This document shows positions 9,251 through 17,809 of a stretch of 64,000 nucleotides of DNA, in pieces. The translations under genes were made by a program, and so were the position numbers. How positions within the stretch are numbered: position 1 is the first letter of the stretch; each line of letters starts with the position of its first letter. Source of the DNA: Butyricimonas faecihominis (GTDB lineage: Bacteria; Bacteroidota; Bacteroidia; Bacteroidales; Marinifilaceae); contig NZ_AP028155.1 in assembly GCF_033096445.1 (NCBI RefSeq), positions 935,880-999,879 of the forward strand. Direction: 5' to 3'. Under the pieces are notes generated by a model. The model was not told the origin of the DNA. It ran no database searches and saw only the letters and a list, made by a program, of their open reading frames with translations.

Positions 9251-12013
9251 ATGAGTAAGCAGAGCATTGAGTTGAAAGGAATACGGGTTCACAACCTGAA
9301 AAATATAAATCTGAATATCAAGTTAAACCAGTTTGTCGTGATTACCGGAGTTTCCGGAAGCGGTAAATCTTCACTGGCTTTTGACACGTTATATGCAGAA
9401 GGACAAAGACGTTACGTGGAAAGCTTGTCTTCTTATGCGCGTCAGTTTTTGGGAAGATTGAACAAACCGGAATGTGACTACATTAAAGGAATTCCGCCAG
9501 CCGTGGCAATCGAGCAAAAAGTGAATACCTCGAATCCACGTTCAACCGTGGGAACATCCACGGAACTTTACGATTATATCAAACTGTTGTATGCCAGAAT
9601 CGGTAAAACCTACTCCCCTATTTCGGGTGAAGAAGTTAAGCGCCATAGCGTGGATGACATTTACTCGTATATTCTGGAAGGGCATACCGATCAGACGGTT
9701 GTTATCATGGCAAAATTAGCCGAGACGACAAATGAAAATCTTCCTCTTTTGATTAGTCAAGGATTTTCGCGAATAAAATACGGGGATGAGTTTATACGAA
9801 TTTCCGACTTGATCGAGAAAAATATTCCGGTAGACTCTTCGAAAGAGATGTTTCTCGTGATAGACCGGACCCGGATAAATGACGAGAAAGACACGGTATC
9901 CCGGATCAAGGATTCCGTTGAGACAGCCCTTTACGAGGGAAACGGTACTTGCTACATTGATATTGATGGAGTAACACGTTCGTTCTCAAATAAATTCGAG
10001 GCCGATGGTATCGAATTCCAAATACCGACCATTAACACGTTCAGCTTTAACTCCCCCATCGGAGCTTGTCCGAAATGTGAGGGATACGGGAAGATACTCG
10101 GGATCGACGAGGATCTCGTGGTCCCCAACAAATCATTAAGTGTTTACGATGATGCGGTTATGTGTTGGCGGGGAGAAAAAATGAGCGAATGGAAACATTT
10201 TTTCGTACAACACGCTCACAAGATAAATTTTCCGGTACATACCCCTTATTTTGAGCTGACGGCCAAGGAAAAAGATCTTCTTTGGAATAGTGAAAACGGG
10301 ATATACGCGTTTTTTGAATACCTAGAGTCCAAAAAGTTTAAAATACAGAACCGTGTAATGATTGCCCGATACACGGGAAAGACCAAATGTCCGGTGTGTC
10401 AGGGAACTCGTTTGAAAAAAGAAGCCACGTACGTGAAAATAAACAATCATTCTATCACGGAACTCGTGGATATGCCCATCTCGGAACTGAAAGTCTATTT
10501 TGACAATCTTCAGTTATCCGAACACGATAAGACGATTGCCGCACGAGTACTTCCGGATATTCATAACCGGATTGATTTCCTGTTGGATGTTGGTCTTGGC
10601 TACTTGACACTGAATCGTTTATCCTCTTCATTATCCGGTGGAGAGTCGCAACGTATCAATCTGGCGACCTCGTTGGGTTCAGCTCTTGTCGGTTCCTTGT
10701 ATATCTTGGATGAGCCGAGTATCGGGTTACATTCCCGGGACACGGATCGCTTGATACAGGTTCTTCATCGTCTTCGTGATATCGGTAACACCGTGGTGGT
10801 AGTCGAACATGACGAGGATATTATTAAAGCCGCGGATGAAATTATTGATGTTGGTCCCTTGGCCGGGAGATTGGGTGGAGAAATCGTGTACCAAGGAACA
10901 CTGAAAAACTTGAAGAAAGCGGACACTCTTACGGCGGATTATATATATGGAAAAAAGAGTATTCCTGTTCCGGCAAAAAGAAGAAAATCAAATCGTTACA
11001 TACTCCTTTCCGGTGCCACAGAAAATAACCTTAAGAATATTGATGTCAAAATTCCTTTGGGGATAATGACAGCCGTGACCGGGGTCAGTGGGTCGGGTAA
11101 GAGTACATTGATCAAAACGATACTGGTTCCCGCCTTGAAAAAATATTATGGGGATTACTCCGACTGTACAGGAAGTTTCAACCGCTTGAGCGGGGACGTG
11201 GATTCTATTCATGGAGTGGAATTTATTGACCAGAATCCGATTGGTAAATCTTCTCGTTCTAACCCGGTTACTTACCTGAAAGCGTGGGATGATATACGTA
11301 AAATATTTGCTGACGAAAAATTATCGAAATTGAACGGGTTCAAACCAGCTCATTTTTCTTTCAACGTACCGGGAGGTCGCTGTGAAGAGTGTCAGGGAGA
11401 AGGAATCATCAAGGTCGAGATGCAATTTATGGCAGATGTCTACTTGGAATGTGAACATTGTAAAGGAAAACGTTTCAAGGATGAAGTGCTGGAAGTAAAA
11501 TACAAGGGATTGAATATATACGATATTTTAGAGATGACCGTGAACCAAGCAGTTGAATTTTTCTCTTCCGGGACAAGTCATAGTGAGCGAAGTATCGTTA
11601 GCAAACTGCAAAAATTAATCGATGTCGGTTTGGGATATATAAAATTAGGTCAGGCATCCAGCACGTTGAGTGGTGGAGAAAGCCAGCGAGTAAAACTGGC
11701 TTACCATCTTAGTCAGGAAAATGCGGAACCTACCCTTTTCGTGTTTGATGAACCGACCACGGGATTGCATTTTCATGATATTCATAAATTGATGGATTCT
11801 CTAAATGCCTTGATAGAACGAGGACATACGGTGTTGATCATAGAACACAACATGGACGTGATCAAATGTGCCGATAATATTATAGACTTGGGACCGGAAG
11901 GAGGAAATGAAGGCGGGTATCTCGTTTTCGAAGGGACACCGGAGGAATTGATAACGTGTGAAACCTCTTATACCGGAAAATATCTTGCAGAAAAATTGCA
12001 AGAAAATAAATAA
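9251..12013 (+). CDS. uvrA: Excinuclease ABC subunit UvrA
   Basis: A 920-residue UvrA, the damage-recognition ATPase of nucleotide excision repair that loads UvrB. There are two ABC ATPase halves. In half 1, the P-loop is GVSGSGKSS (about residue 33) and the signature LSGGESQR lies near residue 470. In half 2, the P-loop is GVSGSGKST near 617 and the signature LSGGESQR near 810. Walker B motifs are LYILDEPSIGLH and LFVFDEPTTGLH. Zinc-type Cys motifs CPKC (about 274), CPVC (about 383), CEEC and CEHC (about 710-740) are present. The CPxC pair that in most UvrA proteins precedes the FSFN motif is absent; the place reads FEADGIEF. A GGAAGGA sits just before the start, and TATCTTTG at 9221-9228 is a possible -7 box without a good -33 box. 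pyrK follows after 28 bases. Confidence 0.96.
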   Translation: MSKQSIELKGIRVHNLKNINLNIKLNQFVVITGVSGSGKSSLAFDTLYAEGQRRYVESLSSYARQFLGRLNKPECDYIKGIPPAVAIEQKVNTSNPRSTVGTSTELYDYIKLLYARIGKTYSPISGEEVKRHSVDDIYSYILEGHTDQTVVIMAKLAETTNENLPLLISQGFSRIKYGDEFIRISDLIEKNIPVDSSKEMFLVIDRTRINDEKDTVSRIKDSVETALYEGNGTCYIDIDGVTRSFSNKFEADGIEFQIPTINTFSFNSPIGACPKCEGYGKILGIDEDLVVPNKSLSVYDDAVMCWRGEKMSEWKHFFVQHAHKINFPVHTPYFELTAKEKDLLWNSENGIYAFFEYLESKKFKIQNRVMIARYTGKTKCPVCQGTRLKKEATYVKINNHSITELVDMPISELKVYFDNLQLSEHDKTIAARVLPDIHNRIDFLLDVGLGYLTLNRLSSSLSGGESQRINLATSLGSALVGSLYILDEPSIGLHSRDTDRLIQVLHRLRDIGNTVVVVEHDEDIIKAADEIIDVGPLAGRLGGEIVYQGTLKNLKKADTLTADYIYGKKSIPVPAKRRKSNRYILLSGATENNLKNIDVKIPLGIMTAVTGVSGSGKSTLIKTILVPALKKYYGDYSDCTGSFNRLSGDVDSIHGVEFIDQNPIGKSSRSNPVTYLKAWDDIRKIFADEKLSKLNGFKPAHFSFNVPGGRCEECQGEGIIKVEMQFMADVYLECEHCKGKRFKDEVLEVKYKGLNIYDILEMTVNQAVEFFSSGTSHSERSIVSKLQKLIDVGLGYIKLGQASSTLSGGESQRVKLAYHLSQENAEPTLFVFDEPTTGLHFHDIHKLMDSLNALIERGHTVLIIEHNMDVIKCADNIIDLGPEGGNEGGYLVFEGTPEELITCETSYTGKYLAEKLQENK

Positions 12014-12041
12014 CAGATATGCTCATTTGGAATATTTAAAT

Positions 12042-12803
12042 ATGAAGAAGTTAATAGATTTCACTGTTACTGAGAACAAAAGATTAAATCACGACACCAT
12101 TTTACTGGTGTTACATTCGGATGAATTACCAGAAATTCAGCCGGGACAATTCGTGAACGTGCGGGTGGATCATTCTCCCTCGACTTTTTTAAGAAGACCG
12201 ATCTCCGTGCATGACGTGGATGAATCACGCGGGTTACTTTACCTTTTTATCAAAATCGTGGGATGTGGAACGTCAACCTTGGGCGAATTACAAATTGGTG
12301 ATAAAGTGAACGTGATGCTACCTCTTGGTAATCATTTTTCTATCCCGACTTCCGGTAGACCTTTGCTTATCGGTGGTGGTTGTGGGGTGGCTCCCATGTT
12401 ACATTTGTCCCGGATCATGAAAGCACAGGGTTTATCGCCTGTCGTGCTGATCGGCACCCGAACAGATAAAGATATTCTTCGGAAAGAAGAGTACGAAAAA
12501 TATGCTACGGTATACTATACAACTGAAGATGGTTCCTTCGGGGAAAAAGGATATGTCACGCAACATTCCGTTTTGAAAGAAAAATTCGATCATATCTTTT
12601 GTTGTGGTCCGGAAGTGATGATGAAAGCAGTTGCGGGGTATGCGAACCAAAATAATATCAATTGTGAAGTATCCTTGGAAAACACAATGGCTTGCGGTAT
12701 CGGAGCATGCCTCTGTTGTGTAACCGACACGAAAGAAGGTCACAAATGCGTGTGTACGGAAGGTCCTATTTTCAATATAAAAGATTTAAAATGGCAGATT
12801 TAA
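12042..12803 (+). CDS. pyrK: Dihydroorotate dehydrogenase electron-transfer subunit
   Basis: PyrK passes electrons from dihydroorotate oxidation in PyrD (class 1B) to NAD+ through FAD and a [2Fe-2S] cluster. The start at 12042 ([13 protein letters not shown]) is chosen over an upstream frame that runs back into uvrA; it gives 253 residues, the normal length. Seen are the FAD-binding RRPISVHD (about residues 50-57), the NAD-binding GGGCGVAPM near 111-119, and the C-terminal cluster Cys set CGIGACLCC with a further Cys in HKCVCTEGP. The gene overlaps pyrD by 13 bases, which suggests translational coupling and equal production of the two subunits. Confidence 0.95.
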   Translation: MKKLIDFTVTENKRLNHDTILLVLHSDELPEIQPGQFVNVRVDHSPSTFLRRPISVHDVDESRGLLYLFIKIVGCGTSTLGELQIGDKVNVMLPLGNHFSIPTSGRPLLIGGGCGVAPMLHLSRIMKAQGLSPVVLIGTRTDKDILRKEEYEKYATVYYTTEDGSFGEKGYVTQHSVLKEKFDHIFCCGPEVMMKAVAGYANQNNINCEVSLENTMACGIGACLCCVTDTKEGHKCVCTEGPIFNIKDLKWQI

Positions 12804-13696
12804 ATATAAATATCAACGGCTTACCCCTGAAAAATCCCGTGTTGACAGCATCCGGAACCTTCGGGTATGGAACTGAATTTCAAGATTTTATTGATTTAGA
12901 ACGTCTAGGCGGGTTCATCGTGAAAGGAACAACGTTAAAACATCGTGAAGGAAACCCTTATCCCCGGATGGCCGAAACTCCTTCCGGAATGTTGAATGCC
13001 GTGGGATTACAGAATAAAGGTGTAGACTATTTCATCGAGCATATTTACCCGACGATAAAAGACATAAACAGTAATATACTGGTGAATGTATCCGGTTCAA
13101 CTATTTCTGATTATGTTGCCACGGCAGAAAAAATCAACGCTTTGGATCATATTCCGGCAATCGAACTGAATATTTCTTGTCCTAACGTGAAAGAAGGTGG
13201 TATGGCTTTCGGAACAAGTTGTGTTTCGGCGGCTGAAGTAGTCAAGGAAGTTCGGAAAGTCTATAAAAAACACTTAATGGTCAAATTATCTCCTAATGTC
13301 ACGAGTATACAGGAAATTGCTTTGGCCGTGGAAGGTGCCGGTGCAGATTCTGTATCACTTATCAACACGTTGATGGGGATGGCGGTCAATGTAAAAACTC
13401 GAAAACCTGTATTGAGTACAGTTACAGGAGGATTGAGCGGCCCCTGCGTGAAACCTGTCGCACTTCGTATGGTTTGGCAAGTTGCCAAAGTCGTGAAAAT
13501 TCCTGTAGTTGGTTTGGGGGGAATAAGTTGTGCCAATGATGCGATAGAATTTTTATTGGCCGGAGCCTCGGCCATACAGATCGGTACAGCAAACTTTATC
13601 GATCCGACAGTAACGATAAAAGTGATTGACGGAATTAACGATTACTTGGATCGAAACGGTTTCAAGTCTGTAAAAGAAATTATCGGCTTGATATAA
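12791..13696 (+). CDS. pyrD: Dihydroorotate dehydrogenase, class 1B catalytic subunit
   Basis: This FMN enzyme oxidises dihydroorotate to orotate, the fourth step of UMP synthesis, and works with PyrK. The start at 12791 ([16 protein letters not shown]) gives 301 residues and lies within the end of pyrK; the longer frame from 12692 is only pyrK in another frame. The family segments are ASGTFGYG (about residues 19-26), LNAVGLQN near 72, the catalytic loop [18 protein letters not shown] (active-site Cys, about residues 126-145), the Lys in VKLSPNV, and the FMN-phosphate loop VGLGGIS near residue 243. Cys at the active site is typical of class 1. A terminator hairpin follows. Confidence 0.95.
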   Translation: MADLNININGLPLKNPVLTASGTFGYGTEFQDFIDLERLGGFIVKGTTLKHREGNPYPRMAETPSGMLNAVGLQNKGVDYFIEHIYPTIKDINSNILVNVSGSTISDYVATAEKINALDHIPAIELNISCPNVKEGGMAFGTSCVSAAEVVKEVRKVYKKHLMVKLSPNVTSIQEIALAVEGAGADSVSLINTLMGMAVNVKTRKPVLSTVTGGLSGPCVKPVALRMVWQVAKVVKIPVVGLGGISCANDAIEFLLAGASAIQIGTANFIDPTVTIKVIDGINDYLDRNGFKSVKEIIGLI

Positions 13697-13717
13697 GAAA
13701 TAGGAAACAAAAAAGGA

Positions 13718-13768
13718 TGAAGTCAAAAGTCGATAAAATCGAATGGACTTTTGACTCATTTTTTTTAC
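13718..13768. terminator. Bidirectional terminator between pyrD and the XRE gene
   Basis: An 11-bp perfect inverted repeat (AGTCAAAAGTC, 13721-13731, and GACTTTTGACT, 13746-13756) has a T tract on the plus side (13759-13766) and an A tract on the other. It separates two convergent genes and would work in both directions. Confidence 0.75.
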
Positions 13769-14199
13769 TCTTTTTCGTAGTCTTCAAAACTACCATCTTC
13801 AAAAAACAATATAATCCGTTTTATTTTTTTTGTTTGTTTCGTTAAAGACCTGACGGATGTTATTGGATCTCTAGTTTCTTCCAATTTTACATTTTTATCG
13901 GACATAACAGGTGTATTTTGTTTTTCTGTCGGTTCCATATCAAATAATGTAGGCTCGGTTATCACCGGATTTTTTTCTTCTTGTATAGGAGAATTATCCA
14001 TTGATCCGTTTCCTGTGATTAACCAAGTCAGATTGAGGTCCGGAAATGTTTTAGCAATATTATTGATAATATCAAAACCGGGTTTATTCCTGCCTGCAAG
14101 AATATGGGAAATTGTAGAAGCGTTTACTCCAATCATGGCCGCAAACTTTGTTGCGGTCAATCCTTTTTTCTCGATAATTTGATTCAAACGTTCTTGCAT
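13765..14199 (-). CDS. XRE-family HTH transcriptional regulator (probable autorepressor)
   Basis: A 144-residue protein with an N-terminal Cro/C1-type helix-turn-helix (about residues 5-60; ATKFAAMIGVNASTISHILAGRNKPG is split here between two helices, the recognition helix being around ASTISHILAG). A polar linker (about 65-125) follows, then a short basic-hydrophobic C-terminal motif (KKIKRIILFFEDGSFEDY) that I have seen in other Bacteroidales XRE proteins and whose role is unknown. Directly upstream lie a promoter (TTTG-19 nt-TACATTTG on the minus strand) and palindromes TTACA-NN-TGTAA, one of which covers the -7 box. This makes autoregulation likely. The same palindrome lies before the divergent aminopeptidase gene. 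No effector-binding domain is recognisable. Ligand and regulon are unknown. Confidence 0.85.
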   Translation of the reverse strand: MQERLNQIIEKKGLTATKFAAMIGVNASTISHILAGRNKPGFDIINNIAKTFPDLNLTWLITGNGSMDNSPIQEEKNPVITEPTLFDMEPTEKQNTPVMSDKNVKLEETRDPITSVRSLTKQTKKIKRIILFFEDGSFEDYEKE

Positions 14200-14227
14200 A
14201 AACCTTTTATTTTTGTAAAATCAAGAT

Positions 14228-14239
14228 TTACAAATGTAA
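14228..14239. promoter_or_regulatory. Operator copy 1, TTACA-AA-TGTAA
   Basis: A perfect palindrome (arms TTACA/TGTAA). It contains CAAATGTA, which on the minus strand is the -7 box TACATTTG of the XRE gene, so a bound protein would block RNA polymerase. Confidence 0.8.
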
Positions 14240-14261
14240 TCATTCGAGTTGAGAAATCAAA
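14231..14261 (-). promoter_or_regulatory. Promoter of the XRE regulator gene
   Basis: On the minus strand the -33 box is TTTG (14261-14258) and the -7 box is TACATTTG (14238-14231), with 19 bases between. This is an exact consensus match, about 30 bases before the start codon at 14199. Confidence 0.8.
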
Positions 14262-14262
14262 A

Positions 14263-14274
14263 TTACATTTGTAA
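14263..14274. promoter_or_regulatory. Operator copy 2, TTACA-TT-TGTAA
   Basis: Perfect palindrome next to the -33 box of the XRE promoter, starting one base beyond it. Its centre is 35 bases from that of copy 1. Confidence 0.8.
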
Positions 14275-14284
14275 TGCACGAAAA

Positions 14285-14296
14285 TTACAGATGTAA
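14285..14296. promoter_or_regulatory. Operator copy 3, TTACA-GA-TGTAA
   Basis: Perfect palindrome upstream of the XRE promoter. Its centre is 22 bases (about two helical turns) from copy 2, which would allow side-by-side binding on one face of the DNA. Confidence 0.8.
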
Positions 14297-14646
14297 TCAG
14301 TAAATCATCGTGATATTTGTCAAGCTATGTTTTATTAGTGTAAGATTCTTGTTATCAATACAATTGATCTCATTTGTACCTGTTTGTTGTATGATATGTA
14401 CTAATGTATGTTTTAATCTTTAATAATCAGTGATTTAAGTGCTGGAAAAAGGAGAAACTTAGCTTGTAGCTAAACTTTATATTGAAAGATAATATGCATT
14501 GAATATCAATGTATTAATTATTACATTTAAATTTAATTAACACTGAATATGTTCTAATCTTCTTATTACGGTTAAATTATCATTAAATATAAACATGATG
14601 TACAATGTATTTATTTATTGGTATTCAGCACAACAACTACAGTTGT

Positions 14647-14658
14647 TTACAAGTGTTA
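14647..14658. promoter_or_regulatory. Imperfect operator copy, TTACA-AG-TGTTA
   Basis: Matches the palindrome TTACA-NN-TGTAA except for one base in the right arm. It stands about 95 bases upstream of copy 4. It may be a weak site or chance. Confidence 0.4.
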
Positions 14659-14741
14659 ACCTGTAAAAAGCCTTAGATTCACTGACTCTTGTAATGATTA
14701 TATTTGCGATCTCCCCTTTCCTTTCTTCATTATTTTATATA

Positions 14742-14753
14742 TTACAAATGTAA
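14742..14753. promoter_or_regulatory. Operator copy 4, TTACA-AA-TGTAA
   Basis: Identical to copy 1. It lies 48 bases upstream of the -33 box of the aminopeptidase promoter. Confidence 0.8.
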
Positions 14754-14777
14754 ATTCAAATCTATGCCATTTCGATG

Positions 14778-14789
14778 TTACAGATGTAA
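14778..14789. promoter_or_regulatory. Operator copy 5, TTACA-GA-TGTAA
   Basis: Identical to copy 3. It ends 11 bases upstream of the -33 box of the aminopeptidase promoter. Its spacing from copy 4 (36 bases centre to centre) resembles that between copies 1 and 2 (35 bases). Confidence 0.8.
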
Positions 14790-14800
14790 TTTCCTTCTGT

Positions 14801-14831
14801 TTTGTTATATTCAACAAAAACTCTACATTTG
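14801..14831 (+). promoter_or_regulatory. Promoter of the aminopeptidase P gene
   Basis: The -33 box TTTG (14801-14804) and the -7 box TACATTTG (14824-14831) are separated by 19 bases, an exact consensus match. The start codon is at 14852, so the leader is only about 15 bases. Confidence 0.8.
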
Positions 14832-14851
14832 GAAAATAAAAAAATATAGTC

Positions 14852-16630
14852 ATGAATATACCAGAGAAATTAATCGAATTAAGACGCATTATGGATCGAG
14901 AAAATATTGCGGCTTATATCATATCCGGAACAGATCCTCACAATAGCGAATATCTTCCCGCTCCATGGCAACAGAGAAAATGGATTTCCGGTTTTACCGG
15001 GTCATATGGTACTGTCGTGGTCACGAAAAACGAGGCTGGATTGTGGACTGACACCCGCTATTTTATCCAAGCAGAGAAAGAATTGGTCGGTTCCGGCATA
15101 AAACTCCATAAATTGCGTATTCCCGGTGCTGTAGATTATCCTCAATGGTTGGCTGAAGTGCTTGAATCTGGAACTAAAGTAGGAATTGATGGCTTTTGTA
15201 TGTCTGTTAGTGATGTACGTAACCTGAAAAACGCATTAAGCCCTAAAAATATAACTATCCAGGAGCAAATAGATTTGCTGGGAGAAATGTGGTTTGATCG
15301 TCCGGCTCTTCCCGTGGAGAAAATAATTCGTTTGGATACAAAATATGTCGGGGAATCTGCCGGAGAACGAATAGGTAAAATTCGTGAGTTTATATGCGAT
15401 AATCATGGTGATGCCATGTTATTCAGTTGTTTGGATGAAATTGCTTGGTTATATAATATCCGTTGTAACGATATTGCCTATAACCCGGTAGCCATTTCTT
15501 ACGCCATTGTAGAAAAGGATAAAGCTCATTTATTCATCAAATTAGACAAGATTTCTCAAGAAATAGAACAACAATTGGCAGAAGATGGGATCGAGTTACA
15601 TGATTACCATCATTTGTTCCTATTTCTGGATGCACAGAATAAAGAAAACACGTATTTCGTGGACACTAATACTTGCAACTATGCTGTTTTTAATCATCTG
15701 GCGAAAAAATTCGAGGTACATGAAATCGAATCACCTATTCCCTTACTGAAGGCTGTAAAAAATACAACTGAGTTGGAAGGATTTAGATTAGCTTGCCGGA
15801 AAGATGGAGTTGCGTTGTCTAAATTCTATTATTGGCTGGAAAATAGATTATCACAACAACCTGTAACAGAACTGGAGGCAGCAGAACAATTAACTTGGTT
15901 CCGCTCTCAAGATAAGGAATACGTGTCGGATAGTTTTGGGTGTATTTCGGCCTATGGTCCTAATGCAGCCCTGCCACACTATTCCGCAACCCCGGAACAA
16001 CAATCGGAAATACATCCCAAAGGATTATATCTTGTGGATTCCGGCGCTCAATATATGCACGGTACGACGGATATAACTCGTACGATGCCGTTGGGAGAAT
16101 TGACAGAATTGGAAAAAGAGGATTACACGCTTGTTTTAAAGGGTATGATTGATCTTAGTATGCTATATTTCCCGAAAGGATCGAAAGGATGTAATATTGA
16201 TATAGTTGCTAGATTGCCATTATACATGAATCTTCGAAATTTTGGACATGGAACCGGACATGGTGTAGGATATTTTCTCAATGTACACGAGGGACCGCAA
16301 TCCATTCGCCCGGATTTAAAGAATCAAGAAATGTTGCCGGGTATGGTAACCTCTAACGAACCGGGATTGTACCGGGAAGGTTTACATGGAATCCGTCACG
16401 AGAACTTGATCGTGTGCCAGCCCAAAGCGGTGAATGAATTTGGAGAATTCTATCAATTTGAAACAATAACTCTTTGTTATTTCGATACTTCTGCTCTATT
16501 AATTCAACTTTTAAATCAAAAGGAAATCGATTGGTTAAATGCTTATAATGAACGGGTTTATCAAGAAGTATCTCCTTATCTTGAAGAACGGGAAAGGATT
16601 TGGTTGCGAAATAAGACAAAAGCAATTTGA
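14852..16630 (+). CDS. Aminopeptidase P family protein (M24B, Xaa-Pro aminopeptidase)
   Basis: A 592-residue cytoplasmic metallopeptidase of the eukaryote-like APP1 type, removing an N-terminal residue that precedes proline. Two creatinase-like N-terminal domains (about residues 1-130 and 150-295) precede the pita-bread catalytic domain (about 300-520). The five expected metal ligands are visible: two Asp in LVDSGAQYMHGTTDITRT, His in GHGTGHGVGYF, Glu in SNEPGLY and Glu in QFETITLCYF. A C-terminal extension follows. The start is set by the promoter at 14801-14831. Operator copies 4 and 5 directly upstream suggest control by the neighbouring XRE protein, which would link peptide breakdown to an unknown signal. 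No signal peptide. Confidence 0.92.
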   Translation: MNIPEKLIELRRIMDRENIAAYIISGTDPHNSEYLPAPWQQRKWISGFTGSYGTVVVTKNEAGLWTDTRYFIQAEKELVGSGIKLHKLRIPGAVDYPQWLAEVLESGTKVGIDGFCMSVSDVRNLKNALSPKNITIQEQIDLLGEMWFDRPALPVEKIIRLDTKYVGESAGERIGKIREFICDNHGDAMLFSCLDEIAWLYNIRCNDIAYNPVAISYAIVEKDKAHLFIKLDKISQEIEQQLAEDGIELHDYHHLFLFLDAQNKENTYFVDTNTCNYAVFNHLAKKFEVHEIESPIPLLKAVKNTTELEGFRLACRKDGVALSKFYYWLENRLSQQPVTELEAAEQLTWFRSQDKEYVSDSFGCISAYGPNAALPHYSATPEQQSEIHPKGLYLVDSGAQYMHGTTDITRTMPLGELTELEKEDYTLVLKGMIDLSMLYFPKGSKGCNIDIVARLPLYMNLRNFGHGTGHGVGYFLNVHEGPQSIRPDLKNQEMLPGMVTSNEPGLYREGLHGIRHENLIVCQPKAVNEFGEFYQFETITLCYFDTSALLIQLLNQKEIDWLNAYNERVYQEVSPYLEERERIWLRNKTKAI

Positions 16631-16677
16631 TAAGAATTAAGCAGGAGTTTGTTTCGAGATAAGTCACCATAAACGAA

Positions 16678-16727
16678 TTATAGCCGTTTCCCCTACGTTT
16701 GAAACACGTGTGATGAAACGGCTATAA
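16678..16727. repeat. Perfect 13-bp inverted repeat after the aminopeptidase gene
   Basis: TTATAGCCGTTTC (16678-16690) is repeated inverted at 16715-16727 around a 24-base loop. There is no T tract, so it is not a standard terminator; it may protect the 3' end or be part of a regulatory RNA. Confidence 0.55.
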
Positions 16728-16810
16728 ATTGTAGGGTTAATGTGTGCAAACTTTTAGTCGTAACTTATGTTTTTGTTTAAACCCAATTAATTCATACAAA
16801 TCCTTTAAAA

Positions 16811-16848
16811 TATAAAGCCGGAAGAAAAAACTTCCGGCTTTATATTTT
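16811..16848. terminator. Bidirectional terminator, 14-bp perfect stem
   Basis: TATAAAGCCGGAAG (16811-16824) pairs with CTTCCGGCTTTATA (16831-16844) around an A6 loop and is followed by TTTT. It lies between the aminopeptidase gene and the convergent lipoprotein gene. Confidence 0.85.
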
Positions 16849-16859
16849 AAGAATTCTTA

Positions 16860-17615
16860 CTACTTTGTATAAGTATCGTAATCTCCTTCTTGTAATACAA
16901 GAAAATTAGTGTAGTTCGTACCTGTAATCGCAGCAGCTGCAATAACTTTATATCTTCCAGAAGCAAGTTCTGTTGATGAACTAGATAACAAATCGCTCAC
17001 GTTAAGAACAAGTTTGTAGTACCCCTCGTACTGTCCATTCATTTCAGGTTCTACTTTCTTTAAGTCAGTTTCACTCCAGTATTTTGATCCATATTTAGAA
17101 AGATCATAACTATCTTTTTGCAAGAAAATGTAATAATAATCAGCTTCTTCTGCTAACTTAAAATAAGCGGTAATTTTTCCATCATCACCACATTCAATTT
17201 TTGATTCTAATGCCCCCATCCCTTTGGAAGCAGAAAGACTAAACCAACTTTCAGCAGCTTCCCCTGCGCCATTTACTGCTTTAATCGTATACTGCCCAGT
17301 TACCTCTGTTAATTCTTTTGCAAGCAATATTTGAGTACTCGCATCGGTTTGAACAGCTTGTTTCGCATACCCTTCAATATCTTTCAAAGAAACATTTGTT
17401 TTCCCATTAGAAACTTGACATCCTCCACTCATGGGTTCGTTTGCAGAGATTGTTACCATTGGAAAAAAACTTGGAGTTGAAGTGTTGTTAACTTGAATAA
17501 TATATCCTCCTCCTACAACTTGAAAATCTGGATCGTCACTATCCAAACAAGATGTCATTGCGAAAGCCGCAACCAATAAAATTACGTACTGTTTTAAATT
17601 TAAGATTGTCTTCAT
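16860..17615 (-). CDS. Lipoprotein of unknown function, divergent from an ECF sigma gene
   Basis: A 251-residue predicted lipoprotein. The start at 17615 is chosen because it gives a standard lipoprotein signal (MKTILNLKQYVILLVAAFAM then TSC, lipidated Cys near residue 22); the longer frame from 17792 has no support. The Asp-rich stretch after the Cys (LDSDDPDF) resembles Bacteroidota surface-export signals. The rest is a beta-rich polypeptide with an Ig-like feel (QYTIKAVNGAGEAAES near residues 110-125). I do not recognise a family. It is transcribed away from the sigma factor gene at 17810 and could be one of its targets, but this is inference only. Confidence 0.65.
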   Translation of the reverse strand: MKTILNLKQYVILLVAAFAMTSCLDSDDPDFQVVGGGYIIQVNNTSTPSFFPMVTISANEPMSGGCQVSNGKTNVSLKDIEGYAKQAVQTDASTQILLAKELTEVTGQYTIKAVNGAGEAAESWFSLSASKGMGALESKIECGDDGKITAYFKLAEEADYYYIFLQKDSYDLSKYGSKYWSETDLKKVEPEMNGQYEGYYKLVLNVSDLLSSSSTELASGRYKVIAAAAITGTNYTNFLVLQEGDYDTYTK

Positions 17616-17809
17616 TTTTAGTTGTTTTATAGTTTTAAATATTCCATGATTATCACCACATATTTTCATTTCACACTGCGAAGATTCGCAAAAAAACAAT
17701 ACGATGCAAAAAAAAAGACAGCTTTTTAGCTGATAATGGTTTTTTTTCATTTTTTTCGCGTAGTGAACGCAACCATTTACAAAATAGCGCATCTAAGCAA
17801 TAGTTATCA

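Larger units (their letters stand above)
14200..14851. other. 652-base regulatory spacer between the XRE gene and the aminopeptidase gene
   Basis: This A/T-rich spacer has no convincing gene. It carries the promoters of both flanking genes near its two ends and five perfect plus one imperfect copy of the same palindrome (listed separately). The middle (about 14310-14640) has no recognised motif; it could contain an untranslated leader or a small RNA, but nothing supports that directly. Confidence 0.6.

Noticed and set aside
11958-12041. Upstream start for pyrK inside uvrA
   Set aside because: It adds 28 residues with no family resemblance; the ATG at 12042 gives the normal length.
12692-12790. 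Upstream start for pyrD
   Set aside because: The extra codons are pyrK read in another frame (including its Cys-rich end); the ATG at 12791 matches the family.
13721-13756. Shared end of the MITE (GTCAAAAGTC) at the pyrD terminator
   Set aside because: The match covers only about 10 bases, and the structure is explained by a bidirectional terminator.
17616-17792. Longer start of the lipoprotein gene
   Set aside because: It would place a long Cys/Phe-rich segment before the lipoprotein signal, which would then not be N-terminal.
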